The position numbers and the translations under genes are program-made. Shown here piece by piece: positions 48,080-61,605 of a stretch of 64,000 nt of DNA. Source of the stretch: Acanthosepion esculentum (taxonomy: Eukaryota; Mollusca; Cephalopoda; Sepiida; Sepiidae); the NCBI GenBank assembly GCA_964036315.1, contig CAXIWW010000817.1:3383501-3447500 (forward strand). The letters are read 5' to 3'. The notes under the pieces were generated by a model, which did no database searches, was not told the DNA's origin, and was given only the letters and a program-made list of their open reading frames with translations. Each line of letters starts with the position of its first letter. The first letter of the stretch is position 1.

Positions 48080-50511
48080 CCCAGACAGGAGACAGTACCA
48101 GAAAGTCCCACGCAGAGGACCCCCAGTCCCAGAAAGTCCCACGCAGTCGAACACCCAAACAGGAGACAGTCCCAGAAAGTCCCACGCAGACGACCGCCAT
48201 TCCCAGAAAGTCCCACGCAGACGACCCCCCGACCAGGAGACAGTCCCAGAAAGTCCGACGCAGACGACACCCAGTCCCAGAAAGTCCCACGCAGACGGCA
48301 CCCACCCAGGAGACAGTCAAAGAAAGAGCAACGCAGACGACCCCCCACCCAGGAGACAGTCCCAGAAAGTCCCATGCAGACGACCTCCAGTCCCAGAATG
48401 TCCCACGCAGACGACCCCTCACCCAGGAGACAGTCCCAGAAAGTCCCACGCAGACGACCCACCAGACAGGAGACAGTCCCAGAAAGTCCCACGCAGACGA
48501 CCCCCAGTCCCAGAAAGTCCCACGCAGACGACCCCCCACCCTGGAGACAGACCCAGAATGTCCGACGCAGACGACACCCAGTCCCAGAAAGTCCCAGGCA
48601 GACGGCCCCCACCCAGGAGACAGTCACAGAAAGTCCAACGCAGACGACACCCAGCCCAGGAGACAGTCCTAGAAAGTCCCATGCAGACGACCACCAGTCC
48701 CAGAAAGTCCCACGCAGACGACCCCTCACCCAGGAGACAGTCCAAGAAAGTCCCACGCAGACGACCCACCAGACAGGAGACAGTCCCAGAAAGTCCCACG
48801 AAGACGACCCCCAGTCACAAAAAGTCCCACGCAGACGACCCCCACCCAGGAGACAGTGCCAGAAAGTCCGACGCAGACGACACCCAGTCCCAGAAAGTCC
48901 CACGCAGACGACCACCAGTCCCAGAAAGTCCCACGCAGATGACCCCCAGTCCCAGAAGGTCCCACGCAAACGACCCCCAGTCCCAGAAGTTCCCACGCAG
49001 ACGACCCCCAATCCCAGAAATCCTCACGCAGACGACCCCCCACCAAAGCGACAGTGCCAGAAAGTCCCACGCAGACGAACCCCACCCAGGAGACAGTCCC
49101 AGAAAGTCCCACGAAGACGACCCCCAGTCCCAAAAAGTCCCAAGCAAACGACACCCACCCAGGAGATAGTCCCAGAAAGTCCGACGCAGACGACACCCAG
49201 TCCCAGAAAGTCCCACGCAGACGACACCCAGTCCCAGAAAGTCCAAAGCAGACGACCCCCACCCAAAAGACAGACCCAGAAAGTCCCACGCAGACGACCC
49301 CACGTCCCAGAAAGTCCCACGTAGACGAACCGCAGTCCCAGAAAGTCCCACGCAGACGACCCCCAGTCCCAGAAAGTCCCACGCAGATGATACCCCCACC
49401 CAGGAGACAGTCCCAGAAAGTCCCATGCAGACGACCTCCAGTCCCAGAAAGTCCCACGCAGACGCCCCCTCACCCAGGATACAGTCCCAGAAAGTCCCAC
49501 GCAGACGACCCACCAGACAGGAGACAGTCCCAGAAAGTCCCACGCAGACGACCCCCAGTGCCAGAAAGTCCCACGCAGACGACCCCCCACCCTGGAGACA
49601 GACCCAGAATGTCCGACGCAGACGACACCCAGTCCCAGAAAGTCCCAGGCAGACGGCCCCCACCCAGGAGACAGTCACAGAAAGTCCAACGCAGACGACA
49701 CCCAGCCCAGGAGACAGTCCCAGAAAGTCCCATGCAGACGACCACCAGTCCCAGAAAGTCCCACGCAGACGACCCCTCACCCAGGAGACAGTCCCAGAAA
49801 GTCCCACGCAGACGACCCACCAGACAGGAGACAGTCCCAGAAAGTCCCACGAAGACGACCCCCAGTCACAAAAAGTCCCACGCAGACGACCCCCACCCAG
49901 GAGACAGTCCCAGAAAGTCCGACGCAGACGACACCCAGTCCCAGAAAGTCCCACGCAGACGACACCCAGTCCCAGAAAGTCCCAAGCAGACGACCCCCAC
50001 CCAGGAGACAGACCCAGAAAGTCCCACGCAGACGAGCCCCAGTCCCAGAAATTACCACGCAGACGAGTCCCAGTCCCAGAAAGTCCCACGCAGACGACCC
50101 CCAGTCCCAGGAAGTCCCACGCAGACGATCCCCCCACCCAGGAGACAGTCCCAGAAAGTCCCATGCAGACGACCTCCAGTCCCAGAAAGTCCCAGGCAGA
50201 CGACCCCCCACCCATGAGACAGTCACAGAAAGTCCCACGCAGACGACCCACCAGACAGGAGACAGTCCCAGGAAGTCCCACGCAGACGAGCCCAAGTCCC
50301 AGAAAGTCCCACGTAGACGACCCCCACCCAGGAGACAGTCCAAGAAAGTCCAACGCAGACGACCCCCAGTCCCAGAAAGTCCCACGCAGACGACCCCCAG
50401 TCCCAGAAAGTCCCACGCAGACGAACCCCACCCAGGAGACAGTCCAAGAAAGTCCCACGCAGACGACCACCAGTCCCAGAAAGTCCCACGCAGATGACCC
50501 CCAGTCCCAGA
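48080..50511 (+). repeat. Array B tandem duplication (2,452 bp), copy 2
   Basis: Near-identical second copy of the preceding block. The match ends around 50,511 at CAGAAGGTCCC, where copy 1 has CAGAAAGTCCC and goes on into its own junction with copy 2. It holds the last AAATTACCACG marker module of the window (50,047). Confidence 0.88.
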
Positions 50512-51479
50512 AGGTCCCACGCAAACGACCCCCAGTCCCAGAAGTTCCCACGCAGACGACCCCCAATCCCAGAAAGTCTCACGCAGACGACCCCCCACCA
50601 AAGCGACAGTGCCAGAAATCCCACGCAGACGAACCCCACCCAGGAGACAGTCCCAGAAAGTCCCACGCAGACGACCCACCAGACAGGAGACAGTCCCAGA
50701 AAGTCCCACGAAGACGACCCCCAGTCCCAAAAAGTCCCACGCAAACGAACCCCACCCAGGAGACAGTCCCAGAAAGTCCGACGCAGACGACACCCAGTCC
50801 CAGAAAGTCCCACGCAGACGACACCCAGTCCCAGAAAGCCCAAAGCAGACGACCCCCACCCAAAAGACAGACCCAGAAAGTCCCACGCAGACGACCCCAC
50901 GTCCCAGAAAGTCCCACGCAGACGAACCGCAGTCCCAGAAAGTCCCACGCAGACGACCCCCAGTCCCAGAAAGTCCCACGCAGACGATCCCCGCACCCAG
51001 GAGACAGTCCCAGAAAGTCCCATGCAGACGACCTCCAGTCCCAGAAAGTCCCACGCAGACGATCCCCCACCCAGGAGACAGTCACAGAAAGTCCCACGCA
51101 GACGACCCACCAGACAGGAGACAGTCCCAGAAAGTCCCACGCAGACGAGCCCCAGTCCCAGAAAGTCCCACGTAGACGACCCCCACCCAGGAGACAGTCC
51201 AAGAAAGTCCCACGCAGACGACCCCTTGTCCCAGAAAGTCCCACGCAGATGACCCCCAGTCCCAGAAAGTCCCACGCAGATGAACCCAGTCCCAGAAAGT
51301 CCCACGCAGACGACCCCCAGTCCCAGGAAGTCCCACGCAGACGATCCCCCCACCCAGGAGACAGTCCCAGAAAGTCCCATGCAGACGAGCTCCAGTCCCA
51401 GAAAGTCCCACGTACACGACCCCCCACCCAGGAAACAGTCACAGAAAGTCCCACGCAGACGACCCACCAGACAGGAGAC
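50512..51479 (+). repeat. Array B, transition segment
   Basis: Mixed short and long units with the ACCAAAGCGACAGTGCC module at 50,597. One unit there is shortened by two bases (CCAGAAATCCCACGC). Markers typical of the left zone stop here or just before. Confidence 0.83.
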
Positions 51480-52828
51480 AGTCCCAGGAAGTCCCACGCA
51501 GACGAGCCCCAGTCCCAGAAAGTCTTACGTAGACGACCCCCACCCAGGAGACAGTCACAGAAAGTCCCACGCAGACGACCCCCAGTCCCAGAAAGTCCCA
51601 CGCAGACGACCCCCAGTCCCAGAAAGTCCCACGCAGACGACCACCCAACCAGGAGACAGTCCAAGAAAGTCCCACGCAGACGACCACCAGTCCCAGAAAG
51701 TCCCACGCAGATGACCCCCAGTCCCAGAATGTCCCACGCAGACGACCCCCAGTCTCAGAAGGTCCCACGCAGACAAACCCCAATCCCAGAAAGTCCCACG
51801 CAGACGAACCCCACCCAAGCGACAGTCCCACAATCTCCCACGCAGACGACCCCCACCCAGGAGACAGTCCCAGAAAGACCCACGCAGACGACCCCCAGTC
51901 CCAGAAGGTCCCACGCAGACGACCCCCAATCCCAGAAAGTCCCACGCAGACGAACCCCACCCAAGCGACAGTGCCAGAAAGTCCCACGCAGACGACACAC
52001 CACCTAGAAGACAGTCCCACAAAGTCCCACGCAGACGAACCCCACCCAGGAGACAGTCCCAGAAAGACCCACGCAGACGACCCCCAGTCCCAGAAAGTCC
52101 CACGCAGTCGACCCCCCAGACAGGAGACAATCCCAGAAAGTCCCACGCAGACGACCCCCAGTCCCAGAAAGTCCCACGCAGATGACCCCCAGTCCCAGAA
52201 AGTCCCACGTAGACGATCCCCAGTCCCAGAAAGTCCCACACAGACGACCCCCCACCCTGGAGTCAGTACAAGAAAGTCCTACGCAGACGACCCCCCACCC
52301 AGGAGTCAGTACAAGAAAGTCCTACGCAGACGACCCCCCACCCAGGAGACAGTCCCAGAAAGACCCACGCAGAAAACCCCCAGTCCCAGAAAGTCCCACG
52401 CAGACGACCCCCCACCCAGGAGTCAGTACAAGAAAGTCCTACGCAGACGACCCCCCACCCAGGAGACACTCCCAGAAAGTCCCACGCAGACGACCCCCAG
52501 TCCCAGAAAGTCCCACGCAGACGACCCCCAGTCACAGAAAGTCCCACGCAGACGACCCCCCACCCAGGAGACAGTCCAAGAAAGTCCGACGCAGACGACA
52601 ACCACACCCAGGAGACAGTCCCAGAAAGTCCCACGCAGACGACCCCCAGTCCCAGAAAATCCCACTCAGACGACCCCCAGTCCCAGAAAGTCCCACACAG
52701 ACGACCCCCTACCCAGGAGTCAGTCCCAGAAAGTCCCACGCAGAAGACCCCCTGTCCCAGAAAGTCCCACGCAGACGACCCCCAGTCCCAGGATGTCCCA
52801 CGCAGACGATCCACCGACCCAGGAGACA
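51480..52828 (+). repeat. Array B duplicated block (offset 1,349 then 1,203 bp), copy 1
   Basis: Matches 52,829-53,966. The left part aligns at an offset of 1,349 (GTCACAG step at 51,554 and 52,903). From about 51,884 the offset is 1,203 (CACCTAGAAG at 52,001 and 53,204). So copy 1 carries 146 bp more, around 51,770-51,884. Confidence 0.84.
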
Positions 52829-53966
52829 GTCCCAGGAAGTCCCACGCTGACGAGCCCCAGTCCCAGAAAGTCCCGCGTAGACGACCCCACACCCAGGAGA
52901 CAGTCACAGAAAGTCCCACGCAGACGACCCCCAGTCCCAGAAAGTCCCACGCAGACGACCCCCAGTCCCAGAAAGTCCCACGCAGACGACCACCCACCCA
53001 GGAGACAGTCCAAGAAAGTCCCACGCAGACGACCACCAGTCCCAGAAAGTCCCACGCAGATGACCCCCAGTCCCAGAATGTCCCACGCAGACGACCCCCA
53101 GTCCCAGAAGGTCCCACGCAGACGACCCCCAATCCCAGAAAGTCCCACGCAGACGAACCCCACCCAAGCGACAGTGCCAGAAAGTCCCACGCAGACGACA
53201 CACCACCTAGAAGACAGTCCCACAAAGTCCCACGCAGACGAACCCCACCCAGGAGACAGTCCCAGAAAGACCCACGCAGACGACCCCCAGTCCCAGAAAG
53301 TCCCACGCAGTCGACCCCCCAGACAGGAGACAATCCCAGAAAGTCCCACGCAGACGACCCCCAGTCCCAGAAAGTCCCACGCAGATGACCCCCAGTCCCA
53401 GAAAGTCCCACGTAGACGATCCCCAGTCCCAGAAAGTCCCACACAGACGACCCCCCACCCTGGAGTCAGTACAAGAAAGTCCTACGCAGACGACCCCCCA
53501 CCCAGGAGTCAGTACAAGAAAGTCCTACGCAGACGACCCCCCACCCAGGAGACAGTCCCAGAAAGACCCACGCAGAAAACCCCCAGTCCCAGAAAGTCCC
53601 ACGCAGACGACCCCCCACCCAGGAGTCAGTACAAGAAAGTCCTACGCAGACGACCCCCCACCCAGGAGACACTCCCAGAAAGTCCCACGCAGACGACCCC
53701 CAGTCCCAGAAAGTCCCACGCAGACGACCCCCAGTCACAGAAAGTCCCACGCAGACGACCCCCCACCCAGGAGACAGTCCAAGAAAGTCCGACGCAGACG
53801 ACAACCACACCCAGGAGACAGTCCCAGAAAGTCCCACGCAGACGACCCTCAGTCCCAGAAAATCCCACTCAGACGACACCCAGTCCCAGAAAGTCCCACA
53901 CAGACGACCCCCTACCCAGGAGTCAGTCCCAGAAAGTCCCACGCAGAAGACCCCCTGTCCCAGAAA
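52829..53966 (+). repeat. Array B duplicated block, copy 2
   Basis: Second copy of the preceding block, ending where CAGAAATTCC (53,967) replaces CAGAAAGTCC (52,764). GGAGTCAGTACAAGAAAGTC long units, typical of this zone, occur in both copies. Confidence 0.84.
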
Positions 53967-56900
53967 TTCCCACGCAGACGATCCCCCACCCTGGAGACAG
54001 TACCAGAAAGTCCCACGCAGACGACCCCCCAGACAGGAGACAGTCCCAGAAAGTCCCACGTAGACGAGCTCCAGTCCCAGAAAGTCCCACGCAGACGAGC
54101 CCCCACCCAGGAGACAGTCCCAGAAAGTCCCACGCAGACGACCCCCATTCCCAGAAAGTCCCACGCAGACGACCCCCACCCAGGAGACAGTCCTAGAAAG
54201 TCCCACGCAGACGACCCCCAGTCCCAGAAAGTCCCACGCAGACGACCCACCACCTAGGAGACAGTCCCAGAATGTCCGACGCAGACGACACCCAGTCCCA
54301 GAAAGTCCCACGCAGACGGACCCCACCCAGGAGACAGTCACAGAAAGTCCCACGCAGACGACACCCAGGCCAGGAGACAGTCCCAGAAAGTCCCATGCAG
54401 ACGACCTCCAGTCCCAGCAAGTCCCACGCAGACGACCCCTCACTCAGGAGACAGTCCCAGAAAGTCCAGCGCAGACGACCCACCAGAGGAGACAGTACCA
54501 GAAAGTCCCACGCAGACGACCCCCAGTACCAGAAAGTCCCACGCAGACGACCCCCCACCAGGAGACAGTCCCAGAAAGTCCCACGCAGACGACCCCCACT
54601 CCCAGAAAGTCCCACGCAGACGACCCCCCCACCCAGGTGACAGTCCCAGAAAGTCCCACGCAGACGACCCCCAGTCCCAGAAAGTCCCACGCAGACGACC
54701 CCCAACCGAGGCGACAGTCCCAGAAAGTCCCACGCAGACGACACCCAGCCCAGGAGAGAGTCCCAGAAAGTCCCATGCAGACGACATCCAGTCCCAGAAA
54801 GTCCCACGCAGACGACCCCTCACCCAGGAGACAGTCCCAGAAAGTCCCACGCAGACGTCCCACCAGACAGGAGACAGTCCCAGAAAGTCCTACGCAGACA
54901 ACCCCCCCACCCAGGAGACAGACCCAGAAAGTCCCACGCAGACGACCCCCATTCCCAGAAAGTCCCACGCAGACGACCCCCCACCCAGGAGACAGTCCCA
55001 GAAAGTCCGACGCAGACGACACCAAGTCCCAGAAAGTCCCACGCAGACCACCCCCAGTCCCAGAAAGTCCCACGCAGAAGACCCCCCACCCAAGAGACAG
55101 TACAAGAAAGTCCTACGCAGACGACCCCCCACCCAGGAGACAGTCCCAGAAAGTCCCACGCAGTCGATACCCAGACCCACAAAGTCCCACTCAGACGACC
55201 CCCCACCCAGGAGACAGTCCCAGAAAGTCCCACGCAGAAGACCCCCTGTCCCAGAAAGTCCCACGCAGACGACCCCCAGAAAGGAGACAGTCCCAGAAAG
55301 TCCCACGCAGACGACCCCCAGTCCCAGAAAGTCACACGCAGACGACCCCCCACCCAGGAGACAGTACAAGAATGTCCTACACAGACGACCCCCCACCCAG
55401 GAGACAGTCCCAGAAATTCCCACGCAGACGACCCCGACTCCCAGAAAGTCCGACGCAGACGACCCCCAATCCCAGAAAGTCTCACGCAGACGACCCCCCA
55501 CTCAGGAGACAGTCCAAGAAAGTCCTACGCAGACGACCCCCCACCCAGGAGACAGTCACCGAAAGTCCCACGCAGACGACCCCCAGTCCCAGAAAGTCCC
55601 ACTCAGACGACCCCCCACCCAGGAGTCAGTCCCAGAAAGTCCAACGCAGACGACCCCCTGTCCCAGAAATTCCCACGCAGACGACCCCCCACCCAGGAGA
55701 CAGTCACCGAAAGTCCCACGCAGACGAACCCCAGTCCCAGAAAGTCCCACGCAGACGACCCCCAGTCCCAGAAAGTCCCACGCAGACGACCCCCCACCCA
55801 GGAGACAGTCCCCGAAAGTTCTACGCAGACGACCCCCAGTCCCAGAATGTCCCACTCAGACGACACCCAGTCCCCGAAAGTCCCACACAGACGACCCCCC
55901 ACCCAGGAGACAGTCCCAGAAAGTCCCACGCAGAAGACCCGCCACCCTGGAGACAGTACCAGAAAGTCCCACGAAGACGACCCCCAGTCCCAAAAAGTCC
56001 CACGCAAACGACCCCCACCCAGGAGACAGTCCCAGAATGCCCGACGCAGACGACACCCAGTCCCAGAAAGTCCCACGCAGACGACACGCAGTCCCAGAAA
56101 GTCCCAAGCAGACGACCCCCACCCAGGAGACAGACCCAGAAAGTCCCACACAGACGACCCCCAGTCCCAGAAATTCCCACGCAGACGACCCCCAGTCCCA
56201 GAAAGTCCGACGCAGACGACCCTCAGTCCCAGGAAGTCCCACGCAGACGATCCCCCCACCCAGGAGACAGTCCCAGAATGTCCCATGCAGACGTCCTACA
56301 GTCCCAGAAAGTCCCACGCAGACGACCCCCCACCCAGGAGACAGTCACAGAAAGTCCCACGCAGACGACCCACCAGACAGGAGACAGTCCCAGGAAGTCC
56401 CACGCAGACGAGCCCCAGTCCCAGAAAGTCCCACTTAGACTACCCGCCACCCAGGAGACAGTCCAAGAAAGTCCCACGCAGACGACCCCCAGTCCCAGAA
56501 AGTCCCACGCAGACGACCACCCACCCAGAAGACAGTCCAAGAAAGTCCCACGCAGACGACCACCAGACCCAGAAAGTCCCACGCAGATGACCCCAGTCCC
56601 AGAATGTCCCACGCAGACGACCCCCAATCCCAGAAAATCCCACGCAGACGACCCCCCACCCAAGCGACAGTCCCAGAAAGTCCCACGCAGACGATCCCCA
56701 GTCCCAGAAAGTCCCACGCAGACGACCCCCCACACAGGAGACAGTACAAGAAAGTCCTACGCAGACGACCCCCCACCCAGGAGACACTCCCAGAAAGTCC
56801 CACGCAGACGACCCCCATTCCCAGAAAGTCCCACGCAGACGACCCCCAGTCACAGAAAGTCCCACGCAGACGACCCCCCACCCAGGAGACAGTCCAAGAA

Positions 56901-58883
56901 AGTCCTACGCAGACGACAACCACACCCAGGAGACAGTCCCAGAAAGTCCCACGCAGACGACCCCCAGTCCAAGAAAATCCCACTCAGACGACCCCCAGTC
57001 CCAGAAAGTCCCACACAGACGACCCCCCACCCAGGAGTCAGTCCCAGAAAGTCCCACGCAGACGACCCCCTGTCCCAGAAATTCCCACGCAGACGACCCC
57101 CACCCTGGAGACAGTACCAGAAAGTCCCACGCAGACGACCCCCCAGACAGGAGACAGTCCCAGAAAGTCCCACGCAGACGAGCTCCAGTCCCAGAAAGTC
57201 CCACGCACACGTGCCCCCACCCAGGAGACAGTCCCAGAAAGTCCCACGCAGACGACCCCCATTCCCAGAAAGTCCCACGCAGACGACCCCCCACCCAGGA
57301 GACAGTCCCAGAAAGTCCCACGCAGACGACCCACCACCCAGGAGACAGTCCCAGAACGTCCGACGCAGACGACACCCAGTCCCAGAAAGTCCCACGCAGA
57401 CGGACCCCACCCAGGAGACAGTCACAGAACGTCCCACGCAGACGACCCCTCACTCAGGAGACAGTCCCAGAAAGTCCCACGCAGACGACACACCAGAGAG
57501 GAGACAGTACCAGAAAGTCCCACGCAGACGACCCCCAGTCCCAGAAAGTCCCACGCAGACGACCCCCAGTCCCAGAAAGACCCACGCTGACAACCCCCCC
57601 ACCCAGGAGACAGTCCAAGAAAGTCCTACGCAGACGACCCCCCCACCCAGGAGACAGACCCAGAAAGTCCCACGCATGCGACCCCCATTCCCAGAAAGTC
57701 CAACGCAGACGACACCCAGCCCAGGAGAGAGTCCCAGAAAGTCCCATGCAGACGACATCCAGTCCCAGAAAGTACCACGCAGACGACCACTCACCCAGGA
57801 GACAGTCCCAGAAAGTCCCACGCAGACGTCCCACCAGACAGGAGACCGTCCCAGAAAGTCCCACGCAGACGACCCCCTGTCCCAGAAAGTCCTACGCAGA
57901 CGACCCCCCACCCAGGAGACAGACCCAGAAAGTCCCACGCAGACGACCCCCATTCCCAGAAAGTCCCACGCAGAGGACCCCCCACCCAGGAGACAGTCCC
58001 AGAAAGTCCCACGCAGACGACACCCAGTCCCAGAAAGTCCCACGCAGACGACACCCAGTCCCAGAAAGTCCCAAGCAGACGACCCCCACCCAGGTGACAG
58101 ACCCAGAAAGTCCCAAGCAGACGACCCCCACCCAGGAGACAGACCCAGAAAGTCCCACGCAGACGACCCCCAGTCCCAGAAAGTCCCACGCAGACGACCC
58201 CCAGTCCCAGGAAGTAACACGCAGACGATCCCCCCACCCAGGAGACAGTCCCAGAAAGTCCCATGCAGACGTCCTCCAGTCCCAGAAAGTCCCACGCAGA
58301 CGACCCCCCACCCAGGAGACAGTCACAGAAAGTCCTACGCAGACGACCCCCCCACCCAGGAGACAGACCCAGAAAGTCCCACGCATGCGACCCCCATTCC
58401 CAGAAAGTCCAACGCAGACGACACCCAGCCCAGGAGAGAGTCCCAGAAAGTCCCATGCAGACGACATCCAGTCCCAGAAAGTCCCACGCAGACGACCCCT
58501 CACCCAGGAGACAGTCCCAGAAAGTCCCACGCAGACGTCCCCCTGTCCCAGAAAGTCCTACGCAGACGACCCCCCCACCCAGGAGACAGACCCAGAAAGT
58601 CCCACGCATGCGACCCCCATTCCCAGAAAGTCCCACGCAGAGGACCCCCCACCCAGGAGACAGTCCCAGAAAGTCCAACGCAGACGACACCCAGCCAAGG
58701 AGACAGTCCCAGAAATACCATGCAGACGAACTCCAGTCCCAGAAAGTCCCACGCAGACGACCCCAGTACAACAAAGTCACACGCAGACGACCCCCCACCC
58801 AGGAGACAGTACAAGAATGTCCTAAACAGACGACCCCCCACCCAGGAGACAGTCCCAGAAATTCCCACGCAGACGACCCCGAG
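53967..58883 (+). repeat. Array B, middle to right zone without a single dominant block
   Basis: Short and long units with many zone-specific variants (GGAGTCAGTCCC, CCAGAAAGGAGACAG, CACTCAGACGAC, CACGCAGAAGACC). The left-zone markers are absent. From about 57,627 a module with ACGCATGCGACC appears (57,671, 58,380, 58,603), part of which recurs within about 700 bp. Confidence 0.83.
54174..54215 (+). repeat. Array B long unit, example (42 bp)
   Basis: Same right half as the short unit, but CAGTCCC is preceded by an extra CCCACCCAGGAGA. One base differs from consensus here (CCTAGAAAG). Where five C precede ACCCAGG, or where the segment is CCAGACAGGAGAC, the unit is 43 bp (for example AGAAAGTCC at 39,564 and 39,607 is 43 bp apart, the first base of each match being A). 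Confidence 0.9.
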
Positions 58884-61605
58884 TCCCAGAAAGTCCGACG
58901 CAGACGACCCCCAATCCCAGAAAGTCTCACGCAGACGACCCCCCACTCAGGAGACAGTCACCGAAAGTCCCACGCAGACGACCCCCAGTCCCAGAAAGTC
59001 CCACTCAGACGACCCCCAGTCCCAGAAAGTCCCACACAGACGACCCCCCACCCAGGAGTCAGTCCCAGAAAGTCCAACGCAGACGACCCCCTGTCCCAGA
59101 AATTCCCACGCAGACGAACCCCCACCCTGGAGACAGTACCAGAAAGTCCCACGAAGACGACCCCCAGGCCCAAAAAGTCCCACGCAAACGACCCCCACCC
59201 AGGAGACAGTCCCAGAATGTCCGACGCAGACGACACCCATTCCCAGAAAGTCCCACGCAGAAGACCCGCCACCCTGGAGACAGTACCAGAAAGTCCCACG
59301 AAGACGACCCCCAGGCCCAAAAAGTCCCACGCAAACGACCCCCACCCAGGAGACAGTCCCAGAATGTCCGACGCAGACGACACCCAGTCCCAGAAAGTCC
59401 CACGCAGACGACACCCAGTCCCAGAAAGTCCCAAGCAGACGACCCCCACCCAGGAGACAGACCCAGAAAGTCCCAAGCAGACGACCCCCACCCAGGAGAC
59501 AGACCCAGAAAGTCCCACGCAGACGACCCCCAGTCCCAGAAAGTCCCACGCAGACGACCCCCAGTCCCAGGAAGTCCCACGCAGACGATCCCCCCACCCA
59601 GGAGACAGTCCCAGAAAGTCCCATGCAGACGTCCTCCAGTCCCAGAAAGTCCCACGCAGACGACCCCCCACCCAGGAGACAGTCACAGAAAGTCCTACGC
59701 AGACGACCCCCCCACCCAGGAGACAGACCCAGAAAGTCCCACGCATGCGACCCCCATTCCCAGAAAGTCCAACGCAGACGACACCCAGCCCAGGAGAGAG
59801 TCCCAGAAAGTCCCATGCAGACGACATCCAGTCCCAGAAAGTCCCACGCAGACGACCCCTCACCCTGGAGACAGTCCCAGAAAGTCCCACGCAGACGTCC
59901 CACCAGACAGGTGACAGTCCCAGAAAGTCCCACGCAGACGACCCCCTGTCCCAGAAAGTCCCACACAGACGACCCCCAGTCCAACAAAGTCCCACGCAGA
60001 CGACCCCCCACCCAGCAGACATTTCCCAGAAAGTCCCACGCAGACGACACCCAGTCCCAGAAAGTCCCACGAAGACCACCCCCAGTCCCAGAAAGTCCCA
60101 CGCAGAAGACCCCCCACCCAAGAGACAGTCCACGAAAGTCCTACGCAGACGACCCCCCACCCAGGAGACAGTCCCAGAAAGTCCCACGCAGTCGATACCC
60201 AGACCCACAAAGTCCCACTCAGACGACCCCCCACCCAGGAGACAGTCCCAGAAAGTCCCACGCAGAAGACCCCCTGTCCCAGAAAGTCCCACGCAGACGA
60301 CCCCCAGAAAGGAGACAGTCCCAGAAAGTCACACGCAGACGACCCCCCACCCAGGAGACAGTACAGGAATGTCCTACACAGACGACCCCCCACCCAGGAG
60401 ACAGTCCCAGAAATTCCCACGCAGACGACACCGAGTCCCAGAAAGTCCGACGCAGACGACCCCCAATCCCAGAAAGTCTCACGCAGACGACCCCCCACTC
60501 AGGAGACAGTCCCAGAAAGTCCAACGCAGACGACCCCCTGTCCCAGAAATTCCCACGCAGACGAACCCCCACCCTGGAGACAGTACCAGAAAGTCCTACG
60601 CAGACGACCCCCCCACCCAGGAGACAGTCACCGAAAGTCCCACGCAGACGACCCCCAGTCCCAGAATGTCCCACTCAGACGACCCCCAGTCCCAGAAAGT
60701 CCCACACAGAAGACCCCCCACCCAGGAGTCAGTCCCAGAAAGTCCAACGCAGACGACCCCCTGTCCAAGAAATTCCCACGCAGACGAACCCCCACCCTGG
60801 AGACAGTACCAGAAAGTCCCACGAAGACGACCCCCTTGCCCAAAAAGTCCCACGCAAAGGACCCCCACCCAGGAGACAGTCCCAGAATGTCCGACGCAGA
60901 CGACACCCAGTCCCAGAAAGTCCCACGCAGAAGACCCGCCACCCTGGAGACAGTACCAGAAAGTCCCACGAAGACGACCCCCAGGCCCAAAAAGTCCCAC
61001 GCAAACGACCCCCACCCAGGAGACAGTCCCAGAATGTCCGACGCAGACGACACCCAGTCCCAGAAAGTCCCACGCAGACGACACCCAGTCCCAGAAAGTC
61101 CCAAGCAGACGAACCCCACCCAGGAGACAGACCCAGAAAGTCCCAAGCAGACGACCCCCACCCAAAAGACAGACCCAGAAAGTCCCACGCAGAGGACCCC
61201 CAGTCCCAGAAAGTCCCACGCAGACGACCCCCAGTCCCAGGAAGTCCCACGCAGACGATCCCCCCACCCAGGAGACAGTCCCAGAAAGTCCCATGCAGAC
61301 GTCCTCCAGTCCCAGAAAGTCCCACGCAGACGACCCCCCCACCCAGCAGACAGTCACAGAAAGTCCCACGCAGACGACCCACCAGACAGGAGACAGTCCC
61401 AGGAAGTCCCACGCAGACGACACCCATTCCCAGAAAGTCCCACGCAGACGACACCCATTCCCAGAAAGTCCCACGCAGAAGACCCGCCACCCTGGAGACA
61501 GTACCAGAAAGTCCCACGAAGACGACCCCCAGGCCCAAAAAGTCCCACGCAAACGACCCCCACCCAGGAGACAGTCCCAGAATGTCCGACGCAGACGACA
61601 CCCAG
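58884..61605 (+). repeat. Array B tandem duplication (about 2,721 bp), copy 1
   Basis: Matches the following 2.4 kb at an offset of 2,722 bp, falling to 2,721 after one C is lost from a C-run near 62,280. Anchors are AAGTCCGACGCAG at 58,891 and 61,613, CACGCATGCG at 59,740 and 62,461, and CCCCCTTGCCCAAAAAG near 60,832 and 63,553. A handful of substitutions separate the copies. Confidence 0.87.

Noticed and set aside
46363..49011. Open reading frame of 882 codons on the minus strand, rich in G, W, L and S
   Set aside because: Antisense of the same satellite, overlapping several long + strand frames. It results from stop-free repeat composition.
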